64,000 nt of DNA from Actinomycetes bacterium (GTDB lineage Bacteria; Actinomycetota; Thermoleophilia; RBG-16-64-13), in the NCBI GenBank assembly GCA_024637095.1, contig JAGXFV010000008.1, forward strand, positions 1 to 64,000, given 5' to 3'. A program made the translations under genes and the position numbers. The notes beneath the pieces were generated by a model. The model had not been told where the DNA came from, did not search any database, and saw nothing but the letters and a program-made list of their open reading frames with translations. Of the stretch, positions 49,475 to 58,219 are shown one piece after another. Numbering within the stretch: the first letter of the stretch is position 1; each line of letters begins with the position of its first letter.

Positions 49475-50673
49475 TGGCCCAAACCGAAGTTAAGACTCTC
49501 GCCATCACCGGCAACGGCGCCGTGTCCCTGGCGATGAAGCAGGTGGACCCCGACGTGGTGGCCGCCTACCCGATCACCCCCCAGACCGATGTGGTTCAGA
49601 ACTTCAGCCAGTACGTGGCCAACGGCGACGTCAAAGCCGAGTTCGTCACCGTCGAATCCGAACACTCTGCCATGAGCGCCTGCATCGGCTCCGCCGGCGC
49701 CGGCGCCCGCACCATGACGGCGACCAGTTCCGCGGGCTACGCTCTGATGGTCGAAGTCTGCTTCGTGGCCGCCTCCATGCGGCTGCCGATCATCATGACC
49801 ACGGTCAACCGCGCGCTTTCCGGTCCGATCAACATTCACTGCGACCACTCGGACTCCATGCTGGGGCGCGACTCGGGCTGGCTGCAGATCTACAACGAGG
49901 ACGGCCAGGAGGCCTACGACGCCACTGTGATGTCCTTCCCGATCGCCGAGCACAAGGACGTCCGCCTGCCGCTGATGAACATGTACGACGGCTTCATCAT
50001 CTCGGGCGCCATCGGCCCCTTGAAGCCGCTCTCCGCCGAGCAGGTGCAGCAGTTCATCGGGCAGGCTCCGGACTACCCCAAGCTCTTGGATGCCAAGAAC
50101 CCCGTGACCATGGGTCCCTTCGACGGCCTGCACGGCTGGTACTTCGAGCAGAAGATCGCGCAGAACATCGCTATGGAGAACGCGCTCGACGTCATCCAGG
50201 ACACCTACGACCGCTTCTACGAACTGACCGGCCGCCGTTACGAGCACCTGATGAAATACCGCATGGACGACGCGGAGATCGTGGTGGTCGTGGCCAACTC
50301 GGCCGCCGGAACCGCGCGCGCCGTCGTTGACAAGTTGCGGAACGAGGGGATCAAGGCGGGGCTCATCAAGCTTCGCACATTCCGCCCCTTCCCGGTCAAG
50401 CTGTACGCCGAGGCTCTGGCCGACGTCAAGGTGGTCGGGGTCATGGACCGCGCCGACTCCTTCGGAGCACCAGGCGGACCACTCTATATGGAAGTGCTGA
50501 CATCGCTCTATCAGGAAGGCCAGTGCGCCAAGGCGGTCAACTTCATCTATGGGTTGGGCGGGCGCGACGTCTTCCCGCAGAACATCGAAGACGTCTACCG
50601 GCGGCTGGACGCCATCGCCAAGGGCGAAGATGCGCCGCGGGAGCGAATCTACGTGAACGCGAAGGGAATGTAA
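49474..50673 (+). CDS. porA: Pyruvate:ferredoxin oxidoreductase alpha subunit
   Basis: 399 residues. Pyrimidine-binding domain motif VVAAYPITPQTDVVQNFSQY, then AEFVTVESEHSAMSACIGSAGAGAR, and the C-terminal region with LRTFRPFPVKLYAEAL and DRADSFGAPGGPLYMEV. These identify the alpha subunit of the pyruvate-type enzyme. Overlaps both neighbours by one base (TAATG), so the four subunits are tightly coupled. Confidence 0.94.
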   Translation: MAQTEVKTLAITGNGAVSLAMKQVDPDVVAAYPITPQTDVVQNFSQYVANGDVKAEFVTVESEHSAMSACIGSAGAGARTMTATSSAGYALMVEVCFVAASMRLPIIMTTVNRALSGPINIHCDHSDSMLGRDSGWLQIYNEDGQEAYDATVMSFPIAEHKDVRLPLMNMYDGFIISGAIGPLKPLSAEQVQQFIGQAPDYPKLLDAKNPVTMGPFDGLHGWYFEQKIAQNIAMENALDVIQDTYDRFYELTGRRYEHLMKYRMDDAEIVVVVANSAAGTARAVVDKLRNEGIKAGLIKLRTFRPFPVKLYAEALADVKVVGVMDRADSFGAPGGPLYMEVLTSLYQEGQCAKAVNFIYGLGGRDVFPQNIEDVYRRLDAIAKGEDAPRERIYVNAKGM

Positions 50674-51671
50674 TGGCGACTCAGGAAATCAAGAAGCAGT
50701 CTCCAAAGGTCTATATCGACCGTCCTGATCACCTCTCCGGCGGACACCGGCTGTGTGCGGGTTGCGGCGCGCCGGTGATTCTACGGCAGGTGCTGATGGG
50801 CGCGGGTGACAGCCCCGTGGTCATCTCCAACGCCACCGGTTGCGTGGAGGTCTCGACCACCATCTACCCCTACACCGCGTGGAAGGACAGCTACATCCAC
50901 AGCGCCTTCGAGAACGCGGCGGCCACCATCAGCGGCGTGGAGGCGGCTCTCATCAGCCTGAAGAAGCAGGGCAAGGTAACCGAGGACTTCAAGCTGCTCT
51001 CCGTGGCCGGCGACGGTGGATCCTACGACATCGGCCTGCAGGCCATCTCCGGTGCGCTCGAGCGGTACCACGACATCGTGATTCTCTGCTACGACAACGG
51101 CGCCTATATGAATACCGGCTTCCAGCGCTCGGCTGCGACCCCCAAGGGCGCGTGGACGACGACCAGCCCGGTGGGCAAGGTTCGGCCCGGCAAGAATCAG
51201 CAACGCAAGAACCTGACCGAGATCGCCATCGCGCATAACATCCCCTACGTGGCGCAGGCGTCGCCGCACAACTTCCGGGATCTCATCTACAAGGCCGAGA
51301 AGGCTTTCGCCGCCAAGGGCCCGGCCTTCCTCAACGTGCTCTCCCCCTGCCCGCGGGGTTGGCGCTCCAAGGAGTCGGACAGCATCCAATTGGCCGAGGC
51401 CATGGTCAAGTCCAACTACTGGCCGCTCTTCGAGGTCGAGAACGGGGTCTACAAGATCAACTACGATCCCAAGAAGCGCAAAGGCGCGGTGGCCGATTGG
51501 ATGAAGCAGCAGGGCCGTTTCCGCCACCTGTTCACTCCGGAGAACGAGTGGATCGTGGAAGAAACCCAAGAGATGACCGACTACCAATGGGAACGCCTGA
51601 AGGCCATGGAAGAGGCGACCGCCCGCTTTGGCACGCAAGAGGCTGCGGAGGCGCAGGAGCCGGCAGAGTAG
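50673..51671 (+). CDS. porB: Pyruvate:ferredoxin oxidoreductase beta (TPP) subunit
   Basis: 332 residues from ATG 50673, in a TAATG overlap with porA; the track frame begins inside porA. Cluster ligands HRLCAGCGAPV near residue 28, the TPP-binding VAGDGGSYDIG...YDNGAYMNTGFQRS block, and SPCPRGWRSKESDSI. The subunit binds TPP and a [4Fe-4S] cluster. The last 30 residues are Glu/Ala-rich. A terminator follows. Confidence 0.94.
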   Translation: MATQEIKKQSPKVYIDRPDHLSGGHRLCAGCGAPVILRQVLMGAGDSPVVISNATGCVEVSTTIYPYTAWKDSYIHSAFENAAATISGVEAALISLKKQGKVTEDFKLLSVAGDGGSYDIGLQAISGALERYHDIVILCYDNGAYMNTGFQRSAATPKGAWTTTSPVGKVRPGKNQQRKNLTEIAIAHNIPYVAQASPHNFRDLIYKAEKAFAAKGPAFLNVLSPCPRGWRSKESDSIQLAEAMVKSNYWPLFEVENGVYKINYDPKKRKGAVADWMKQQGRFRHLFTPENEWIVEETQEMTDYQWERLKAMEEATARFGTQEAAEAQEPAE

Positions 51672-51736
51672 TCCGCCCCGCCCTGGGCGGCAGCGCGCCC
51701 GCCGCGCGTGCCACCCTATGTTTTGGCCGAAGTATC

Positions 51737-51766
51737 GAGGCCCCGCACCAGCGGGGCCTCTTTCTT
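51737..51766 (+). terminator. Intrinsic terminator of the por operon
   Basis: 10-bp perfect stem GAGGCCCCGC/GCGGGGCCTC with loop ACCA and a TTTCTT tail, 65 bases after porB. Confidence 0.9.
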
Positions 51767-51815
51767 GCCCGCTACCGGGGCGGCGTCGGCAACCCTTTTC
51801 GAACTATTGGGCTAA

Positions 51816-51826
51816 TGGTCTACCCA
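51816..51826. promoter_or_regulatory. Predicted GntR operator copy 4
   Basis: aATGGTCTACCCA: TGGT-CTA-CCCA, one mismatch from TGGT-N3-ACCA, 113 bases upstream of the GntR start codon; a likely autoregulatory site. Confidence 0.45.
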
Positions 51827-51853
51827 TTGCTCAACCTTTTTGGTATTTTTGGT

Positions 51854-51901
51854 TTGCACACGATCCAGGTTGCACACGATCCAGGTTGCACACGATCGAG
51901 T
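51854..51901. repeat. Three tandem 16-bp repeats upstream of the GntR gene
   Basis: TTGCACACGATCCAGG occurs twice in perfect tandem and a third time as TTGCACACGATCGAGT, 16-base period throughout, ending 37 bases before the regulator start codon. Confidence 0.9.
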
Positions 51902-51938
51902 TGATTGACACAGATGACCATATAAAGGGGACGGGAAC

Positions 51939-52694
51939 GTGGGAAAACTAGAGATCCCCGCTGACGGGCTGGCCGAAAGGGGCCGCTCCAACACTATCTC
52001 CTCTCAGATCGCCGAGTTGATCCGCAAGCAGATCAGGCAAGGCGGGTTGCGCCCCGGTGACCGTATCCCCTCCGAGCGCTACCTCGCCGAGGAACTCAGG
52101 GTCGGCCGCTCTTCGGTTCGCGAGGCGTTCCACGAACTCCGCACGCAGGGTTTCATCGATTCACGCAAAGGCCGACAGGGAACCCGAGTCGCCTCGCTGA
52201 CCAAGATCGCTTCGAGCGGCGCCCTCAGCCAACTGCTCGAAGCCGGCACGGACTGGCTGGTCGACCTGATCGAGCTGCGCAGCGGGCTCGAGGTGCAGGC
52301 GGCGGGCCTGGCGGCACGCCGCCGGACCGAGGAAGACATGGCGAAACTAGGCGGGATTGTGGCCGAGATGGACGCCGCCCCAGACCGCAAGCAGGCGGCG
52401 GCACTGGACGTGGCCCTGCACGGCGCGATCGCCGAGGCCACACACAACAACCTCTACCAGAACATCTCGATCGGGCAGGCCGGTCTGCTGCACGAGCAAA
52501 TCCCCAGCATTCTCGGGGTGCTCTGGACCGATCCGCGGACCTCCGAGGAGATTCCCCGCCAGCACCGCGACATCCTGGACGCCATCGAGTCTCGAGACGA
52601 GAGCGGTGCCCGCCAGGCAATGGCGAATCACCTGGAATACATCATGCGGGGGGTGGCGGGGCGTCGCGAACAGGAGTTGGCAGCCCGGAAGTAA
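51939..52694 (+). CDS. GntR-family transcriptional regulator, FadR subfamily (FCD domain)
   Basis: 251 residues from GTG 51939. Winged-helix domain at about 18-85: ISSQIAELIRKQIRQGGLRPGDRIPSERYLAEEL, GRSSVREAFHELRTQGFI. The C-terminal FCD domain is all-helical, with likely metal or ligand residues in DVALHGAIAEATHN, HEQIPSI and QHRDILDAIESRD. FadR-type regulators include GlcC, LldR and PdhR, which sense glycolate, lactate and pyruvate. Its position after porGDAB, and the four ATGGTC sites in the surrounding intergenic regions, make it the predicted regulator of the whole block. Confidence 0.9.
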   Translation: MGKLEIPADGLAERGRSNTISSQIAELIRKQIRQGGLRPGDRIPSERYLAEELRVGRSSVREAFHELRTQGFIDSRKGRQGTRVASLTKIASSGALSQLLEAGTDWLVDLIELRSGLEVQAAGLAARRRTEEDMAKLGGIVAEMDAAPDRKQAAALDVALHGAIAEATHNNLYQNISIGQAGLLHEQIPSILGVLWTDPRTSEEIPRQHRDILDAIESRDESGARQAMANHLEYIMRGVAGRREQELAARK

Positions 52695-52746
52695 ATCGGC
52701 GTTCCGTGAGTAGATCGGCGTTGTCTCACCGGCACGGAGTGGCGCC

Positions 52747-54315
52747 TTATTCTTGAGGGCGCTCACAGCTGAGGAGAACGGCGTTCCCTCCATCGCTCTT
52801 CGCGTCTTTCATTGCCGCCAAAGCGGCGTCCAGCAAGGAGAACGCCGTGATTCCGTGGGGCGGGTGAACAGCCAGACCCACGGCCACCGTGATCCGTTCG
52901 ACCGTGCCCCGCTGGAGAATGAAGGGGTACTCCTCCACCCGTTCGCGAAGCCGTTCGGCGACGACGGCGGCAGACTCGCCGGTGGTTTCCGGCAAAAGCG
53001 CGGCGAACCTCCCGCCCCCCAACCTCGCGAGGCTGTCGGTCGAGCGAAGCAGCCCTTTGAGAAGCTGCGCCACCTCGTTGATGATTTGATCGCCGAAGCT
53101 CGCGCCGTGAACCTCGTTCACGCGCCGAAGGCCGTCGATGTCCAACACCAAGCAGGTGGAGGGGCGGGCGTAGCGGTTGGTGCGGGCGATCTCGTGACGC
53201 AGCAGCGACAGGAAGTGATCTTGAGTGTAGGTTCCGGTCAGGGAATCGCGGATGGCCGCTTCCGCCATCTCGTGGAAGTAGGCGGAGCGAGAATAGGCGC
53301 TGCTGAAAAGAGGCCTCGCGCGCTTTAGCGGCTCCGCCGGCGGCGGGGACAGTTCTGAAGAGGCCAAGAAGAGTACGCCGGCCGCCGGGCCGCGATGATC
53401 GAGCGCCATGACCACGAAGCTGCGGGCATCAGGGAGGGCGGGGTCCCGGGTGAAGGGGAGGCCTGTCTCGACGAAGAAACCCCGCCGAAGCCCCTCTTTG
53501 AGCGGCGCCGGCAACGAGCTCTTGCGATAACGTCCCCTGTCCGGATCAGATTGCGGTTCGAGCACCCGGCCACCCTCCTCCCGGTAAACCGCCTGGAGCT
53601 CTGAGTCGGTCGCCTCAAAGAGCAGGATGTGGTCCGCCGGCCAGACCGAGTGCACCAGCGAGCTCATGCTGGCGGCCAACTCGGACAGCGGTTCGGCGGA
53701 GCGCAGTTCCTCCGCCACCCGGTTGACGAACCGGTCGGCCTCCTGCAGTTCGCGCAGCCGGGCATGCATCTCTTCCACACGGATGCCCTCCTCCTCGAGC
53801 TCCTCCCGGGCCTGGTAGGCCGCGTTCCTCACAGCTTGGATCGCACGCCGCAGCGACCCGAGCAAGACGTCCCCCTCCGGCCTCCAAGGCAGGTGGCCCT
53901 GTAGCTCGGATTCCAATCGGGAGATCGGGCGCTCCAGCCGCGTACGCACCAAGTAGTAGTTGAGTGGGAGAAAGATCAGGGTGGCGGCCGCGGCGGCAAG
54001 TCCGGCCGCCCGCAGAGCTTCGGCGGGCGGCGCGGAGAGGAAGGAGGAGGCGACCACCAGCACGAGGCTGGCACCGGCCAGAGCGCCCACCAGCGACATC
54101 GGGGCGAGCGTCGCCCAGAAGAAGTCCATGGGCCCGCCACTACGCGCCCGGCGCGATAGCGCCGCCGCCTCCTGCAGCAGGGAATCACGCGACAACTCGC
54201 CGGTCAGTTCCGGCAGGGATTCATCCTCGGCCCATGCGCCAAAGACCTCGTCTTCGGCGAACGAGGAGAGCGCGCCGTCCGCGCTCCCGGCGGCGGAGCG
54301 ATCCCTTTCCTTCAA
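52747..54315 (-). CDS. Membrane GAF-GGDEF protein with degenerate active site
   Basis: 522 residues. Two membrane helices at about 70-130 ([37 protein letters not shown]), a coiled-coil linker, a GAF-like sensor domain at about 190-330 and a C-terminal GGDEF domain. The signature reads GGGRF instead of GGDEF/GGEEF, losing the metal and catalytic acidic residues, so it is probably not an active diguanylate cyclase; it may bind nucleotide as a receptor or pseudo-enzyme. Divergent from the aspartokinase gene. Confidence 0.85.
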   Translation of the reverse strand: MKERDRSAAGSADGALSSFAEDEVFGAWAEDESLPELTGELSRDSLLQEAAALSRRARSGGPMDFFWATLAPMSLVGALAGASLVLVVASSFLSAPPAEALRAAGLAAAAATLIFLPLNYYLVRTRLERPISRLESELQGHLPWRPEGDVLLGSLRRAIQAVRNAAYQAREELEEEGIRVEEMHARLRELQEADRFVNRVAEELRSAEPLSELAASMSSLVHSVWPADHILLFEATDSELQAVYREEGGRVLEPQSDPDRGRYRKSSLPAPLKEGLRRGFFVETGLPFTRDPALPDARSFVVMALDHRGPAAGVLFLASSELSPPPAEPLKRARPLFSSAYSRSAYFHEMAEAAIRDSLTGTYTQDHFLSLLRHEIARTNRYARPSTCLVLDIDGLRRVNEVHGASFGDQIINEVAQLLKGLLRSTDSLARLGGGRFAALLPETTGESAAVVAERLRERVEEYPFILQRGTVERITVAVGLAVHPPHGITAFSLLDAALAAMKDAKSDGGNAVLLSCERPQE

Positions 54316-54388
54316 AAGTCCCCTGCCCTCCGGTAGAATGCCCGTTCCGAGCTACCTATCGTCCGCTGCTCCCCAGGAGTTGAGCCAA

Positions 54389-55756
54389 TTGACGGAGTTT
54401 GACGGGACCACCCTGCCCCGACCCGCGCAGGTCGAAGGAGTCCCTCTCGATGCGGCCGGACACCCGGTCGCGGTGCTGCAAGCCAAGACCGAACGCCCCG
54501 CACCCAACGACACCGTGGTGATGAAGTTTGGCGGGACTTCGGTGGCGGACGCGGAGTGCATGAAGCGCGTGGCCCGCCGCATCGTGGAGACCCAAGACTC
54601 CGGACACCCGGTGGTCGCCGTCGTCTCCGCCCGAGGAGACACCACCGACGAGCTGATTCAGTTGGCCAGGGAGATCTCTGACAACCCGCCGGACCGGGAG
54701 ATGGACATGCTCCTCTCGACCGGGGAGCGGATCTCGGCCTCTCTCGTGGCAATGGCGATCCACGACCTGGGACACGACGCGATCTCGCTGACCGGCTCGC
54801 AGGCCGGAATACTCACGGACACCGATCACACCAAAGCGAAGATCTTGGACATCCGACCCTTCCGCATTCAGGAAGCGCTCGACCGGGGCAAGATCGTCCT
54901 GGTCGCCGGCTTTCAGGGGGTCTCGACCGAGCACGACGTCACGACGCTGGGGCGGGGCGGCTCGGACACCACAGCAGTGGCCTTGGCCGCCGCCCTCGGG
55001 GCCGAGGTGTGCGAAATCTACACAGACGTCGACGGCGTGTACACCACCGATCCGCGCATAGTACCCGAGGCGCGCAAGCTGGAGGAGATTTCTTACGAAG
55101 AGATGCTCGAGCTGGCCGCCACCGGGGCGAAGGTCTTGATGCTGCGCTGCGTGGAGTTTGCGCGGCGATTTGGAGTGGCGATCCACGTGCGCTCCAGTTT
55201 CGCCGACACGCCGGGCACCTGGATACGACATCAGGAAGGGGAAGCCGTGGAACAGGCCATAGTCTCGGGCGTCAGCTACACCCTCGAGGACGCCAAAGTC
55301 ACGCTGCACCGCGTGCCCGACAGGCCCGGTGTGGCAGCGCGCGTGTTCACTCAGATGGCCTCCGACGGTCTCAACGTGGACATGATCATCCAGAACGTGT
55401 CCGAGGCGGGGACCACCGATATCTCCTTCACCGTGAGCGAGGACGATCTGGACAAAGCCGGCCGCACTCTGGACCGTCTGCAGGAAGAACTCGGGTTCGG
55501 TGAGTACGAGACCGACACGGAGACCGCCAAGATCTCGTTGGTCGGCGCGGGCATGCGCTCGCATCCGGGAGTGGCCGCCCGCATGTTCGAAGTCCTGGCC
55601 GAGAACGGCATCAACATCGAGATGATTTCCACCAGCTCGATCAAGATCTCCTGCGTGATCCGCAAGGACCGCATGCAGGACGCGGTGCGCGCGCTGCACC
55701 AAGCCTTTCGGCTGGACCAGCAGAGCGTGCAGGTCGAGGAGATCTTCGGAGTCTGA
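54389..55756 (+). CDS. lysC: Aspartate kinase
   Basis: 455 residues from TTG 54389, which has AGGAG 9 bases upstream; the track extension to 53960 is antisense to the GGDEF gene. Start alternatives are the GTG GTG ATG run at 54515-54523, which would remove a 42-residue extension. Kinase domain: [52 protein letters not shown], and [15 protein letters not shown]. Two C-terminal ACT domains ([42 protein letters not shown]) mark feedback regulation by lysine or threonine. First step of the aspartate amino-acid pathway. Confidence 0.95.
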   Translation: MTEFDGTTLPRPAQVEGVPLDAAGHPVAVLQAKTERPAPNDTVVMKFGGTSVADAECMKRVARRIVETQDSGHPVVAVVSARGDTTDELIQLAREISDNPPDREMDMLLSTGERISASLVAMAIHDLGHDAISLTGSQAGILTDTDHTKAKILDIRPFRIQEALDRGKIVLVAGFQGVSTEHDVTTLGRGGSDTTAVALAAALGAEVCEIYTDVDGVYTTDPRIVPEARKLEEISYEEMLELAATGAKVLMLRCVEFARRFGVAIHVRSSFADTPGTWIRHQEGEAVEQAIVSGVSYTLEDAKVTLHRVPDRPGVAARVFTQMASDGLNVDMIIQNVSEAGTTDISFTVSEDDLDKAGRTLDRLQEELGFGEYETDTETAKISLVGAGMRSHPGVAARMFEVLAENGINIEMISTSSIKISCVIRKDRMQDAVRALHQAFRLDQQSVQVEEIFGV

Positions 55757-55804
55757 GTCGCTCTGGCCGCGGTCTAAGCTGCGGCCAGAGCTCCGTACGC
55801 TGGC

Positions 55805-56590
55805 TCAGTCGTGCGCGCCGCCACCGTGGTTGCAGCCGCCCTCGCCGTGGGCGTGATTCTCCCCGTGGTGATGCCCACAGGTCGCCGGTCCGGGCTCGAC
55901 CTCGCCCCGCAGGTAGGCTCCCACCGCCTCTTCGGCCGGCCCCGATACCCCGCAGATGACTTCGAAGCCGGTGCGCTCCAGCGCCTCCCGCATGGGAGCG
56001 CCCATCCCGCCGGCCAGGATGACATCCACTCCGCGGTCCTGCAGGAAGGTCGCAAGCGCGGAATGATTGTGCTGCATGCCCGGCACCTCGTATACGGATC
56101 TCTCCTGGATAGCGCCGTCCTGCGTCGAGGCCACGAGGAACTCCCGCGTGCGCCCGAAGTGCTGGTTGACGGAGCCCGACTCATGAGGAACTGCGATTAC
56201 CATTATCTCTCCTTGGTTTTCTGGGACGGTGCCGCCCCGAACGCTTTGTTCTTTCGACCCGAGCGAGTTCCCCCGCCGCACGCTCTCGCGCCGCTCCTTT
56301 AGAACAGCTACAGGTCCGCCCTCGACCGCCAAAGCTTCGCCGCGCCAAATGGCTTCCACCAGGGCCCGCCGGGCCTTGCCCGCCGTCCGGCTTATCGAGG
56401 AGCGCGACACCCCCAGCGCGGTGGCGGCTTTCTCCTGACTCAGCCCCTCGAGGTCGAGAAGCCGAAGTACCTCGAGGCCGTCGAGGGACATCCGGTGAAG
56501 AGGCGTATCAACGGGAAGATCCGCCGCCGGCGCGAAGAACCGCGCTGCAATGGGGGCGTGCAGGCAGCGCCATTTTGGCGGGCGCGACAT
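55805..56590 (-). CDS. DUF134 HTH - NifX/NifB-type (FeMo-cofactor) domain fusion
   Basis: 261 residues. Residues 1-90 are a DUF134 helix-turn-helix domain: MSRPPKWRCLHAP, PLHRMSLDGLEVLRLLDLEG, and LSQEKAATALGVSRSSISR. From about residue 130 a dinitrogenase iron-molybdenum cofactor/NifX-like domain begins (MVIAVPHESGSVNQHFGRTREF, GAGGMGAPM-like AGGMGAPMREALE), ending in a His-rich tail (CGHHHGENHAHGEGGC). An excellent AAGGAG lies 7 bases before the internal ATG at 56203, so the second domain could also be made alone. No nitrogenase genes are present; roles in metal or Fe-S handling are plausible. Confidence 0.87.
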   Translation of the reverse strand: MSRPPKWRCLHAPIAARFFAPAADLPVDTPLHRMSLDGLEVLRLLDLEGLSQEKAATALGVSRSSISRTAGKARRALVEAIWRGEALAVEGGPVAVLKERRESVRRGNSLGSKEQSVRGGTVPENQGEIMVIAVPHESGSVNQHFGRTREFLVASTQDGAIQERSVYEVPGMQHNHSALATFLQDRGVDVILAGGMGAPMREALERTGFEVICGVSGPAEEAVGAYLRGEVEPGPATCGHHHGENHAHGEGGCNHGGGAHD

Positions 56591-56755
56591 CAGCAGGACA
56601 GGAGTGCAGGGTCAAAGGTTTTGCACATATGTGCATTATAGCAGTCCCCGCAGCCGGCGCTGTGCGGCTGGAACTGGTTGGGGTTGCTGGGCCGGAGGCC
56701 TACCTAAGGCAGGTCGGCAGGGGGCCAGGGGGTGGGGGTCGGTCAGACAGACAAG

Positions 56756-56783
56756 GCCGCCCGGCGCAGAAGGTCCGGGCGGC
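56756..56783 (-). terminator. Possible terminator after the flavoprotein operon
   Basis: Stem GCCGCCCGG/CCGGGCGGC, loop 10, about 50 bases beyond the stop at 56832. The T-run on the minus strand is weak (CTTGTCTG). Confidence 0.45.
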
Positions 56784-56831
56784 TTCGTAGCTCGGCAGGC
56801 GAAACGTCAAACTGCGGCGAGAACCAACCGC

Positions 56832-57239
56832 CTAGACGATTTGCTCGCCGGCGTTGGGGCCGGCGGTCATGTCCCACACGGATTGGACCTCGATCCTCAC
56901 CACGTACTTGGGATCGGGAAGGTCTCTCTGCAGATCGGCGATCTGCTGCTTGACCCTTTCGAACAAATCTCCGGACTGGATCATGTCCGCCACGCCCTTG
57001 ATCTGGACGGCAATCCGCTTCTCGGGATCGAAGATGCCCACCGCCACCCGACTGTTGTAGAGCAGGTTGTCGCGGGTCTTCTTGGAGAAGAGGTCGGCGA
57101 AGAAGATGTGCTCATCATCAAGCAAGGCCCCGCTGCCCTTGATGGCCACGTTGGGCCAGCCATCCTCGCCGATGGTGGCAACCCACACGTTTTGTCCACC
57201 GGTCAGCGCTTCCTTTACGTTGTCGGGCAGCTGGGCCAT
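56832..57239 (-). CDS. Pyridoxamine 5'-phosphate oxidase-like FMN-binding protein
   Basis: 135 residues. Split-barrel flavin-binding fold: VWVATIGEDGWPNVAIKGSG, HIFFADLFSKKTRDNLL, VAVGIFDPEKRIAVQIKG. This is the small PNPOx-like family that binds FMN or F420; the substrate is unknown. Its start ATG overlaps the CobW-type GTPase stop by one base, making it the third gene of an operon with the GTPase and the small thioredoxin. Confidence 0.88.
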   Translation of the reverse strand: MAQLPDNVKEALTGGQNVWVATIGEDGWPNVAIKGSGALLDDEHIFFADLFSKKTRDNLLYNSRVAVGIFDPEKRIAVQIKGVADMIQSGDLFERVKQQIADLQRDLPDPKYVVRIEVQSVWDMTAGPNAGEQIV

Positions 57240-58219
57240 CAGGAGTCCTCCTGGTCGATTATGCGTTCGATCTCATTAATGTCCTCCGGGCGGGAGATGA
57301 AAACCACGCGGTTGCGCACCTCGTCCCCCGGGGCGTTGCCTCGGTAAGCGTCGAATGTCCACTTGCCGTTCACCATGCTGAAGAGGCGAAGCTCCTCGTC
57401 GAGTTCCACGACGCCCTTGGCCCGGACCACTTTGGGAAGCCCCTCGATCCATTCGCGAAACTCGGCCTCGGAGCTGGGAGCCCATTCGGCCACCATGGAG
57501 AGCAGACGGTCGGGCGGCGTCACCTCGGCGGTCTCGTCGCAGAGCAGGTCCTCGATATAGGCCTCGAGCTCCTCCTCGGTCATGCTCAGCCCCACTCCGC
57601 CCTCCCCGGTGCGCCCCTCGAGCGCTCCCGTGTGGAACAGGTCCCCGAAGTCCACGTCGGCGTATGTGGTCTCGTAGAACCGGGGCTCGGGGTTGAGCTC
57701 CTCGATGATCGCCTTGATCTTCTCCAGGTCGCCCGGCTCGGCCAGGTCGATCTTGTTGATGATGAACACGTCGGAGGACTCCAGCTGCTTCTCGATCGCC
57801 AGGAACGACTCGTAGGTATCCAGGAAGTTGGCCGCGTCGACCAGGCAGAACTTGTCCCGCAGATTGAAGGCTCCGCCGAAGATGGGCAGCTGCAGGTCCC
57901 GGTCGAGGTCGCGCGGATTGGCGACGCCGGTGGTCTCGATCAGCATGACGTCGGGCTTGACCGAAGTCGCGATCTCATGCAGGCCCTTGATGAAGTCGGT
58001 TTTGACGCAGGCGCAGAAGATGGAGCCCTTGCTGATCTCGAGCATGTCGAGATCCTCACCCTCGACCAGCGTACCGTCGAGCCCCACGTCTCCGAACTCA
58101 TTCATCAGGATGAGAAAGGTCATATCCTCGGGCACCCGCTTGATCAGCCGGTTGAGGAAGGTGGTCTTCCCCGCCCCCAGGAAGCCCGAGATCAGGTAGA
58201 CATCGGTGCGCTCAGCCAT
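57239..58219 (-). CDS. CobW/COG0523-family GTPase (metal chaperone type)
   Basis: 326 residues from ATG 58219; the track extension is a shadow. G1 GFLGAGKTTFLN at about 12-23, the Walker B-like LMNEFGDVGLDGTLV, and IINKIDLAEPGDLEKI as the NKxD motif. The metal-binding CxCC motif of the family appears as IFCACVKTD, i.e. only two of three cysteines. C-terminal region lacks a His-rich stretch. It overlaps the upstream thioredoxin gene by 8 bp. COG0523 proteins insert or deliver metals such as Zn or Co; the client here is unknown. Confidence 0.88.
   Translation of the reverse strand: MAERTDVYLISGFLGAGKTTFLNRLIKRVPEDMTFLILMNEFGDVGLDGTLVEGEDLDMLEISKGSIFCACVKTDFIKGLHEIATSVKPDVMLIETTGVANPRDLDRDLQLPIFGGAFNLRDKFCLVDAANFLDTYESFLAIEKQLESSDVFIINKIDLAEPGDLEKIKAIIEELNPEPRFYETTYADVDFGDLFHTGALEGRTGEGGVGLSMTEEELEAYIEDLLCDETAEVTPPDRLLSMVAEWAPSSEAEFREWIEGLPKVVRAKGVVELDEELRLFSMVNGKWTFDAYRGNAPGDEVRNRVVFISRPEDINEIERIIDQEDS

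Noticed and set aside
51854-51901. CRISPR-like array
   Set aside because: The 16-bp units are directly abutting with no spacers and there are no cas genes.
53960-54388. Long upstream extension of aspartokinase
   Set aside because: Antisense to the GGDEF gene; the first credible start is TTG 54389 behind AGGAG.
55805-56590. Nitrogen-fixation island
   Set aside because: The NifX-like domain is fused to DUF134, an architecture found in many non-diazotrophs, and there are no nif genes nearby.
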